Program-made: the position numbers and the translations under genes | The notes under the pieces: generated by a model | Seen by the model: only the letters and a program-made list of their open reading frames with translations | Database searches by the model: none | What the model was told of the DNA's origin: nothing | Assembly: GCA_030041545.1 (NCBI GenBank) | Contig: JASHNQ010000055.1 | Location: 1 to 33,933 of the forward strand | Source of the DNA: a candidate division FCPU426 bacterium | GTDB taxonomy: Bacteria; Oederibacteriota; Muellerivitia; Muellerivitales; Muellerivitaceae | Direction of reading: 5' to 3' | DNA: 33,933 bases | Shown: piece after piece, positions 28,053 through 33,933 of the stretch | Numbering within the stretch: position 1 is the first letter of the stretch | Layout: every line of letters starts with the position of its first letter

Positions 28053-30806
28053 ATGAACCTTAAATCGTTCAAAACGTTCGTCACGGCTTTGGGCCTGGCC
28101 CTTCTGGGGTTGGGGATACCCGTGCCCGGGCGGGCCCAGACCCTGCCGGCCACCATCACAGTTAACGGCGCCACCACCTTGACATCCTTCATCCCGGTCA
28201 GCATCTTCGGTGTCAACGCGGCTTATTGGATACAAAAGACGTATAACGACGCGGTTACGACCCTGGTGAAACAGGCGGGAAACTATTTCATCCGGTATCC
28301 GGGCGGTTCCTCTTCCGACACCTACCACTGGAACGGCGCCGGGTCCTACAACACTAATAACTATTGGGTTCCCAGCGGAACTACTTATTCGCTTGGATTC
28401 GACTCGGATATGACCTACGTGGGTACGACGGGTTCCAACAACTACTCCGAATTTCCCTATTCCTATATGACTGATGGGAATCCCTCCACCAGTTGGCTTT
28501 CCAACGTGGACACCCAGTTCCCGAACCACCAGTGGGCCCAGATCGACCTGACGGGAGGCTCCAGTACAGTCAACGTCAGCTCGGTGAGCATCATTTGGGG
28601 CACTCCCTATGCCACCTCTTACGAGATCCAGTATTGGACCGGAAGCGACACGGTTGGCACTCCCGCCAATGCCAACGACGAGGCGGATTGGTCGGATTTC
28701 CCGGGGGGAAACATTACCGGTTCGACGGGGGGAACCACTGCCATCACTTTCACCACCGCTGAGTCCACGCGCTATATCCGCATCCTCCTGACTGCCAGTT
28801 CGGCGGGGGCGGGAGGAGCCTATTCGATCGCGGAAGCCTATGCCTACAACGGAGCCGCCCTGATTGGAAACAACGAGGCCTCGACATCCCAGAACCACGT
28901 GGTAGTTTCGAGCACGGACCCCGCTTCCTCCGCCGTAAATCCCCTCAACAACTCCGGGACCACCGATTTCAATTCCTTCATGGCCTATGTGCATTCCTTC
29001 AGTTCCGGGGCCGTGACCTCGGCCATCCCCCTCATCACGGTCAACTACGGCACGGGCACACCCGCGGAGGCGGCCAGCTGGGTCTATTACGCCAACGTGG
29101 TCCAGGGCTACGGCATCAAGTACTGGCAGGTGGGCAACGAGCAGGACGGCATCTGGGAGTGCGGGGGCCCCAGCAACGCGAAGGACTACGCCTATCGTTT
29201 CACCGAATTCTACAACGCCATGACGACCGTGGACCCCACCATTATCGTCACGGGCCCGGTGGTGGGCGGGCCTTACGATAATTCCAACGCCTACGACGGC
29301 AATCCTTTCATACAGGACTTCCTTTCGGAATTGCAGACCCTGGGCGCCACCGCCGACCTGGGGGCCCTCGATTACCACTGGTATCCCTGGAATTACGACA
29401 ACACCGCCACAGCTGTTGAAATCAACACCGCTTCCCAGGTGGCCGCTTTCGCCGTCAGCGTGAACAACTGGCAGACGGCGGCGGGCGTGAACACGAATAT
29501 TCCCGTCATTATGAGCGAGTACAACATCAGTCCCAACACGCCATTGCTGATGAACCAGCTGCCCACGGGGCTTTGGCTGGCCAACTGGCTGGGGGAATTC
29601 ATCCATTATTTCGGCAGCCACGGCAATACCAATTTGTGGGACAGCCTAAACGGCACGGCCGTGACCGCGGCCGCGGGCGACCAGGGGTACCTGCAGGAGG
29701 AGCCCGGCGCCTACCAATACCAGCCCCGGGCCAACTATTGGGCCATGCAAATGATGACCAACGATTGGGCCATCCCCGCGGATACCAACGCCCACCAGTT
29801 GATCTCCACGGGCGTTACCGTCGCCAGCGGGGCCTCCACCCTTTTGGCCGTCTATGCGGACTACCGGCCGGACGGCGTCTTTTCCCTACTGGTGGTGAAC
29901 AAGGACCCGACCAATTCCTACAACACATGGATCACCGGGCTACCCTTCACCCCCAACGCCACCGCCAACGCCTGGACCTTCAGCAGCGCCAACTACGTGT
30001 GGACCTCATCGGGTTCGCCCGCTACCTATTACGCCAACCCGGACACGGCGCCCACCGCCGTGACCCTTACCGACGCGGCGTCCTCATTCCCCGTGACTTT
30101 CGCCCCCTATTCCCTCAACGTCATCCAGTTCACCAACTCGGGACCCACCTATACGCCCACTTCCTCGGCCACCCCAACGCCTTCCAAGACCCCCACCAAC
30201 ACGCCGACCTTGACCTCCACCCTCACCCCCACTTCCTCGCCCACCAATACGCTGTCCCCGACCGACACGCCTTCCCCCACCAACAGCCCGACGGCCACGG
30301 CCACCAACACGGTTTGCACGGATAGCCTTGGAAATACCTGCACCTTCACCCTCACGCCCACGGTCACGGATACGCCGACCCCCACTAACACCTTCACGCC
30401 GACCAACAGCCCCACCTTAACCCCGACCGGCACCCCGACCAACAGCCCCACCTTGACCTTTACTTCCTCGCCCACGGGAACCCCGACCTTCACGGGGACG
30501 CCCACGTCCAGTTGTACGTCCACTCCCACGCCCCAGCCCTCGCCGATGGTCTATCCCAACCCCTCCTATGGGGCGCCGGTGAGCGTGGTACCTCCGGCCT
30601 ACACGGGAACGGCGGAGGTCAAAATCCAGCTTTTCACGACGGCTTTCCGCAAGGCGCAGGAGAGGGATTACGACTCGCTGCCCTACGGCCCAGTGGCGGT
30701 GGCGATGCAGGATAACTGGGGGCACCCCCTGGCCGACGGCCTTTATTACGTGGTCGTCACCGCCAACGGCCACCGCACCATCCTGAAACTGCTGTTGCTG
30801 CGTTGA
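28053..30806 (+). CDS. Secreted GH51-like glycoside hydrolase with inserted discoidin-like domain, PT linker and C-terminal tail
   Basis: A 917-aa exported enzyme, probably an arabinofuranosidase-like clan GH-A hydrolase. The signal peptide ends GRAQT. The barrel starts FGVNAAYW and [18 protein letters not shown], is interrupted at about 118-265 by a discoidin/F5-8 type C-like domain ([13 protein letters not shown], then WAQIDLTGG and [10 protein letters not shown]), and resumes. The probable acid/base is E363 ([10 protein letters not shown]) and the nucleophile E489 (VIMSEYN), spaced as in GH51/GH39. A beta-sandwich follows (LLVVNKD, then YSLNVIQFT). A Thr-Pro linker (about 700-830) leads to the tail from [12 protein letters not shown] to [20 protein letters not shown]. 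Substrate is unknown; plant-type polysaccharide is a guess. It is controlled by the conserved 146-nt leader. Confidence 0.8.
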   Translation: MNLKSFKTFVTALGLALLGLGIPVPGRAQTLPATITVNGATTLTSFIPVSIFGVNAAYWIQKTYNDAVTTLVKQAGNYFIRYPGGSSSDTYHWNGAGSYNTNNYWVPSGTTYSLGFDSDMTYVGTTGSNNYSEFPYSYMTDGNPSTSWLSNVDTQFPNHQWAQIDLTGGSSTVNVSSVSIIWGTPYATSYEIQYWTGSDTVGTPANANDEADWSDFPGGNITGSTGGTTAITFTTAESTRYIRILLTASSAGAGGAYSIAEAYAYNGAALIGNNEASTSQNHVVVSSTDPASSAVNPLNNSGTTDFNSFMAYVHSFSSGAVTSAIPLITVNYGTGTPAEAASWVYYANVVQGYGIKYWQVGNEQDGIWECGGPSNAKDYAYRFTEFYNAMTTVDPTIIVTGPVVGGPYDNSNAYDGNPFIQDFLSELQTLGATADLGALDYHWYPWNYDNTATAVEINTASQVAAFAVSVNNWQTAAGVNTNIPVIMSEYNISPNTPLLMNQLPTGLWLANWLGEFIHYFGSHGNTNLWDSLNGTAVTAAAGDQGYLQEEPGAYQYQPRANYWAMQMMTNDWAIPADTNAHQLISTGVTVASGASTLLAVYADYRPDGVFSLLVVNKDPTNSYNTWITGLPFTPNATANAWTFSSANYVWTSSGSPATYYANPDTAPTAVTLTDAASSFPVTFAPYSLNVIQFTNSGPTYTPTSSATPTPSKTPTNTPTLTSTLTPTSSPTNTLSPTDTPSPTNSPTATATNTVCTDSLGNTCTFTLTPTVTDTPTPTNTFTPTNSPTLTPTGTPTNSPTLTFTSSPTGTPTFTGTPTSSCTSTPTPQPSPMVYPNPSYGAPVSVVPPAYTGTAEVKIQLFTTAFRKAQERDYDSLPYGPVAVAMQDNWGHPLADGLYYVVVTANGHRTILKLLLLR

Positions 30807-30837
30807 ACCATAAACCCGCCGCTTGATGAAACTTCCC

Positions 30838-30996
30838 GGTAGTGACTCAGTTTGAAATCGGGAAACCTAACGCCACCCCTCACCCTACCCTCTCCCGCAA
30901 GGGGCGAGGGTTTTTGCGGGTTTTCCCCCCTCTCCCTTGAGGGGAGAGGGTCGGGGTGAGGGTGCAGTGGATTTCCCATCAAACTGATGCACTACC
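30838..30996. mobile_element. MITE A, copy 2 (inverted relative to copy 1)
   Basis: A 159-bp element with ends GGTAGTGACTCAGTTTGA and, on the opposite strand, GGTAGTGCATCAGTTTGA. It is flanked by the direct repeat AACTTCCC (30830-30837 and 30997-31004), extendable to 9 bp if the boundary shifts by one base. Its reverse complement aligns along its whole length with copy 1, lacking only the small extra hairpin. The different target duplications show the copies inserted independently. No gene lies inside. Confidence 0.9.
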
Positions 30997-31012
30997 AACT
31001 TCCCGCCCGGCT

Positions 31013-31040
31013 TTGAATTATTTCCTTCCTGATATACGAT
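31013..31040 (+). promoter_or_regulatory. Possible promoter for the PT-linker gene at 31084
   Basis: TTGAAT (31013-31018) and TACGAT (31035-31040) are 16 bp apart, immediately downstream of MITE A copy 2. The fit is moderate. Confidence 0.4.
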
Positions 31041-31083
31041 CCCTGGTGAAAGTTCCACGGCCCGGGGGGCCAAGGCGGGAAAA

Positions 31084-32412
31084 ATGACAAACGGCGCCAA
31101 CTCCGAAATCAACCACAGCGTTGCCCCAAGGGTGCCACAACGCGGGGGACGGCACCGGAGGCAAGCCCGGAAGAGCTATCCGACAGGTCTTTTTTTGGCG
31201 GCCCTGGCCTGGCTTGGAAGCTTCGGCCCCCTCTTAGCCCAGTGCGACCCGGTTTCGGCGGTGTTCAGCGAATCGGGCGACGACCAAACCACGGCCTGGG
31301 TCAACGGGACGGAAATCGTCGCGACGCCCATCCCCTATTGCGGGAACGGCTGCGCGCCCGCCGTAATTTCCGTGCCCGTTTCGGTCTTTGACGAGGGGCA
31401 AAGCGTGGTGCTGGCCGTTGAAACGGACAATATCAACCCCACCCTCATCTTCAGCGACTGGTATTTGGACATCACCTGCAGCGGCGGCTTCCAGTGGGTC
31501 ATCTCCAGCGAGTCCTACGCCACCATCCCCCTGTATTACGATCCCAACGGGGCTGGGGCCGGGGTCACGGGCTGCAGCGGAGCCGGGGCCGAGCCGCCCC
31601 AGCCGGATGCTAGCGGAAATCCTTGGTATGACTTTGTTTACAACCCCGCGTCCAACCCCTTCACCCTCACCGGGGCCCCGGTCACAGCCATGACCTACAC
31701 GACGCCGCTCAATTATCCCGGCACCTCCTCGGTCATCCCCCCGGTTTCCTATAACGCTTCCGGATACGACCCGACCAACTGCGGGATCCTGTACTGGCGC
31801 CAAATCGCGGTGATCCCCACGCCCACCTTCACCCCGACTTCCACCTTCACCTTCACGCCCACCTTCTCCCCCACCGCCACGCCTTCCCCAACGCCTACCT
31901 TCACGCCGACTGTTACCTTCACCCCTACCCCCACTTCCACCCATACCGATACGGGCACCCCCACGAACAGCCCCACGGCCACCGACACCTTCACGGCCAC
32001 CTTCACGCCCACCAACACCTTCACCCCCACGCCCAGCTTCACGCCCACCAACACTTTCACCCCCACTTCCACGCCCACGCCCTGCGGTTACCCCGGAAAC
32101 ACCTGCACCCCGACCCCCACCCCGGAGAGCGCGTTTTACGTGTCGCAAAACGCGTTCCGGCCCGCCCAGGGCCCCCTTTCCATTTTCGTGGCGGAACCCG
32201 CCTATCCCGGAACTTATGCCCTGAGGATCTATAACTCGGCGGGCGAGCACATCAAAACCCTGGATTCCCAAAACCTGGGCAATCCATTGGTCCAAGGTTA
32301 TTTATGGGACGGGACCAACAAATATGGGAATACCTGCGCCAGCGGCGTTTATATCATTTACCTGACGGAGCCCCTGGGCATCCAGTTCAAAAGGGTTCTG
32401 CTGATCCGTTGA
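31084..32412 (+). CDS. Secreted protein with PT-rich linker and FlgD-like C-terminal domain
   Basis: I do not recognise the N-terminal domain of this 442-aa product. A long basic N-region of about 33 residues precedes a hydrophobic core ([19 protein letters not shown]) that should act as a signal peptide; cleavage after LLAQ would leave Cys at the start, but a lipobox is not convincing. Residues about 54-240 are beta-rich with several Cys ([20 protein letters not shown]). A Thr-Pro linker spans about 244-347. The tail (349-442) has an Ig-like FlgD pattern: [37 protein letters not shown], and it ends [15 protein letters not shown] remnant at 33490-33543 shares this end. It is probably a surface or extracellular protein. 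Confidence 0.75.
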   Translation: MTNGANSEINHSVAPRVPQRGGRHRRQARKSYPTGLFLAALAWLGSFGPLLAQCDPVSAVFSESGDDQTTAWVNGTEIVATPIPYCGNGCAPAVISVPVSVFDEGQSVVLAVETDNINPTLIFSDWYLDITCSGGFQWVISSESYATIPLYYDPNGAGAGVTGCSGAGAEPPQPDASGNPWYDFVYNPASNPFTLTGAPVTAMTYTTPLNYPGTSSVIPPVSYNASGYDPTNCGILYWRQIAVIPTPTFTPTSTFTFTPTFSPTATPSPTPTFTPTVTFTPTPTSTHTDTGTPTNSPTATDTFTATFTPTNTFTPTPSFTPTNTFTPTSTPTPCGYPGNTCTPTPTPESAFYVSQNAFRPAQGPLSIFVAEPAYPGTYALRIYNSAGEHIKTLDSQNLGNPLVQGYLWDGTNKYGNTCASGVYIIYLTEPLGIQFKRVLLIR

Positions 32413-32466
32413 GGACAAACTAAGAGACTGCAACAAAACCCAAGAATTTCACCGAGAAGGAGGCGT

Positions 32467-33006
32467 ATGAAGAAAATCCTCATCCCCGCCTGCTTCCTGC
32501 TTTCGGCGTTTTCGCCGCGGGCCTTCGGGGACCGGGTTCCGATAGGGACACAGTGGGTCCTTTTGCGGCCGCGCCTCCCGGTTACCTTCTCCGTTTCCAT
32601 GCCGTCTCCCGCCCATCGACTAGGCGACCTGGACGAATGGCGCGCCGTTGACGCCGCCGGCAGCCTCTATAACGCCGGCTTCGTCTATTACACCCAGCCC
32701 CAGCGCATCACCGACCCGGAAGCCTTCATGCGCATGATGGTCAACCGGGAGGCGGCCAAACTCCAATCCAAGATCGCCTATCTTTTCTTTTTCAAGCACC
32801 AATATGCACCCGCCTGCGAGTTCAAGCTGGTGGACCTGGCCCATCACCAGGTGGGGGTTGCCCGGTATTTCTTGGTGAACCAGTGGTTTTATTTCCTGGA
32901 AGTGACGGCCTCGCAAAAAGACTTCAACCTGGCTTCGGTAAGGCGATTCTTCGAATCCTTCCGAATGATCAACCCGCAATTGAAGGATTTCCAGCCGGGG
33001 CCGTGA
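32467..33006 (+). CDS. Small exported protein of unknown function
   Basis: No family recognised. The 179-aa product starts with a typical signal peptide (MKKILIPACFLLSAFSPRAFG). The mature part is a compact mixed domain containing WRAVDAAGSLYNAGFVYYTQ, a charged EAFMRMMVNREAAKLQ, then VGVARYFLVNQWFYFLEVTA and a closing SVRRFFESFRMINP helix, the kind of small periplasmic fold seen in stress or binding proteins. It has no PT linker or tail domain. A strong AAGGAGG is five bases before the ATG. It starts 54 bp after the preceding gene, so the two may be co-transcribed. Confidence 0.75.
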   Translation: MKKILIPACFLLSAFSPRAFGDRVPIGTQWVLLRPRLPVTFSVSMPSPAHRLGDLDEWRAVDAAGSLYNAGFVYYTQPQRITDPEAFMRMMVNREAAKLQSKIAYLFFFKHQYAPACEFKLVDLAHHQVGVARYFLVNQWFYFLEVTASQKDFNLASVRRFFESFRMINPQLKDFQPGP

Positions 33007-33044
33007 GGCGGTCTGTTGACAAGAAGAGGGATATAATTTCTTTG

Positions 33045-33485
33045 CGGAACTACGCACTTGGCATAGCAACCCGCATGTTGTCGTTCAAAAAAATTTCCCC
33101 CTCTGAAAGAGGGGGATTGAGGGGAAGCCCTTCGACTTTGCTCAGGGCCCTGAGGCACTCGAAGGGTTAGCCTCTTCAGGATCACTTCACAACGGCTAAT
33201 ACCCCCCCTGCCCCCTTTTTCAAAGGGAATTATATATTTAAGTTCCGAAAACGTTTGCTGACCCGGTTTTAAAAAAGGTGTTGAGTTGTCGTTGCGGGGA
33301 GCCCGAGTGTTTTCGGGCGACGTGGCAACCCATACCTGTCGAAAAAAGGCCGTTCCTTGGATTGTTTGGATGGCCACGTCGGCTCAAAAGAGAGCCTCCT
33401 CGCCATGACACCTCTAGGGACTCAAGTATATAAATGCCTTTTCAAAGGGGGGATGAAATCACGCTTTACCAAGTGCATAGTTCCG
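33045..33485. mobile_element. MITE C, composite non-autonomous element
   Basis: The inverted ends CGGAACTACGCACTTGG and (other strand) CGGAACTATGCACTTGG match MITE B ends. Direct repeats TTTCTTTG (33037-33044) / TTTCTTTT (33486-33493) agree at 7 of 8 bases. The 441-bp interior is a patchwork of palindromes: CCCCCTC...GAGGGGG near 33100, CCCTTCGA...TCGAAGGG near 33129-33167, and a GTTGCGGGGAGCCCGAG...GACGTGGCAACC unit near 33290-33330 with a diverged inverse at about 33370-33410. No transposase or other gene is credible inside. The 38 bp between the previous stop and the element hold nothing else. Confidence 0.75.
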
Positions 33486-33489
33486 TTTC

Positions 33490-33543
33490 TTTTTTGAGGA
33501 GCCCTTGGGAATCCAGACCGCCAGGGTGGCCTTGGTGAGATAA
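33490..33543 (+). pseudogene. C-terminal remnant of a PT-linker/tail-domain protein
   Basis: The frame ending at TAA 33541-33543 reads EEPLGIQTARVALVR, matching the end of the protein at 31084 ([15 protein letters not shown]). The DNA is also alike (GGAGCCC, TGGG, ATCCAG). Only the last roughly 15 codons remain, directly at the right end of MITE C. The rest of the gene is not in the window, so it was deleted or replaced. Confidence 0.65.
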
Positions 33544-33549
33544 AAGGCT

Positions 33550-33756
33550 CTAACAAAAATCTCTCACCACGAAGTACACATGCCGACCTTCCATAAAGCT
33601 GTTAAAGAGGTCGGTATAGTACCGATTTCATTAACTTCTTTAAGGTGAATCGGCACAAAGGACACCAAGTTAAACCATGTTGTTTTTTTCAAGTGTTTTT
33701 ATGCTTCACTTTGTGTACTTCGTGCCCTTTGTGGTAAGAGTTTGGGTTTTTGTTAG
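33550..33756. mobile_element. MITE D, palindromic element
   Basis: Ends CTAACAAAAA (33550-33559) / TTTTTGTTAG (33747-33756) continue inward as interrupted arms (TCACCACGAAGTACACA against TGTGTACTTCGTG...GGT). The middle contains further inverted repeats: GCCGACCT/AGGTCGGT and CCGATTTCA/TGAATCGG. No target duplication is visible, possibly because the IS110 element abuts the right end. It encodes nothing. Confidence 0.55.
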
Positions 33757-33768
33757 GTAGTATGCAGG

Positions 33769-33829
33769 CCGTTCCTCCGCCGGGGTAAAGTAAGCCCCGG
33801 CGTGAGTAGCCCACTCACAGGAGGAACGG
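33769..33829 (+). promoter_or_regulatory. Three-way-junction structure sequestering the IS110 ribosome-binding site
   Basis: The closing stem CCGTTCCTCC (33769-33778) / GGAGGAACGG (33820-33829) is 10 bp perfect. Inside are two hairpins: GCCGGGG/CCCCGGC (33779-33785, 33795-33801) and GTGAGT/ACTCAC (33802-33807, 33813-33818). The Shine-Dalgarno AGGAGG (33819-33824) is almost wholly in the closing stem and the ATG is one base beyond it, so folding should block initiation. Such self-limiting leaders fit transposase control; the structure could also belong to the element's guide-RNA region. Confidence 0.65.
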
Positions 33830-33830
33830 T

Positions 33831-33933
33831 ATGGAAAAGCGTAGCACGAAAAACAGGAAGGTTGGAATTGGAAAGAAAGACCTTGTGTACGTTGGTTTGG
33901 ACGTCCACAAGCGCAGTATTTACGCGGCGGTGA
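33831..33933 (+). CDS. IS110-family transposase, N-terminal part
   Basis: Only 34 codons are in the window. They read MEKRSTKNRKVGIGKKDLVY followed by VGLDVHKRSIYAAV. The YVGLDVHK segment is the hallmark of the IS110/IS1111 DEDD (RuvC-like) recombinase N-terminus, and its Asp is the first catalytic residue. These enzymes move elements with a bridge RNA encoded next to the gene. The rest of the gene, and any downstream RNA region, lie beyond the window. Start is the ATG with AGGAGG upstream. Confidence 0.9.
   Translation, partial: MEKRSTKNRKVGIGKKDLVYVGLDVHKRSIYAAV

Noticed and set aside
30149-30529. Long antisense frames in the Thr-Pro linker regions (Val/Gly repeats)
   Set aside because: They are the reverse reading of repetitive linker codons, with no start signal or family match.
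16650-30996. Composite transposon bounded by MITE A copies
   Set aside because: Each copy has its own different target duplication, so they inserted independently.
33016-33037. TTGACA and TATAAT hexamers before MITE C
   Set aside because: Both are consensus-perfect but only 10 bp apart, too close for a sigma-70 promoter.

Overview
The window looks like part of a chromosome from an uncultivated, GC-rich, Gram-negative-type bacterium. Outer-membrane and envelope signs are the RseP site-2 protease, a heptosyltransferase-like GT9 enzyme and several secreted proteins with Thr/Pro-rich linkers and a shared C-terminal tail. That style of secretome is known from poorly cultured phyla such as Omnitrophota, Elusimicrobiota and FCPU426. 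This placement is a tentative inference.

Positions 1-12925 hold conserved housekeeping genes, all on the + strand: the 3' end of lepA, then lepB, hemW, hrcA-grpE-dnaK (no dnaJ follows), a Phd/PIN toxin-antitoxin pair, dxr, rseP, sucC and sucD. They cover protein export and processing, heme handling, heat-shock chaperones, isoprenoid precursor synthesis, envelope stress proteolysis and the TCA cycle. The gaps between them carry hairpins and inverted repeats. A 173-bp non-autonomous transposon (MITE B) with perfect 8-bp target duplications separates sucC from sucD.

Positions 12932-16306 hold two convergent envelope-glycan genes: a multi-membrane-span GT-C type protein fused to a PA14 domain (+), and a GT9 heptosyltransferase-like gene (-).

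Positions 16307-33006 form an accessory secretome island. It contains a Cys-rich PT-linker protein, a sedolisin (S53) protease frame of about 2,760 codons split by one in-frame TAG, a small secreted helical protein, a GH51-like glycosidase with a discoidin-like insertion, another PT-linker protein and a small exported protein. Four of these end in related roughly 90-residue C-terminal domains that could be a sorting signal or surface anchor. A 5' cassette (146-nt leader plus signal-peptide coding region) occurs intact, as a frameshifted copy and as a more decayed remnant. Two inverted copies of MITE A, each with its own target duplication, flank this island.

Positions 33007-33933 are a nest of mobile sequences: MITE C (shares its ends with MITE B), a C-terminal remnant of a PT-linker-type protein, a palindromic element (MITE D), and the start of an IS110-family transposase whose ribosome-binding site lies inside a three-way-junction inverted repeat.

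The strongest candidates for something undescribed are: (i) a structured RNA-like element found upstream of both dxr and the small secreted gene at 27376; (ii) the duplicated 146-nt leader, which is more conserved than the coding sequence it precedes and contains a conserved short upstream ORF; (iii) the TAG between the sedolisin prodomain and its catalytic domain.
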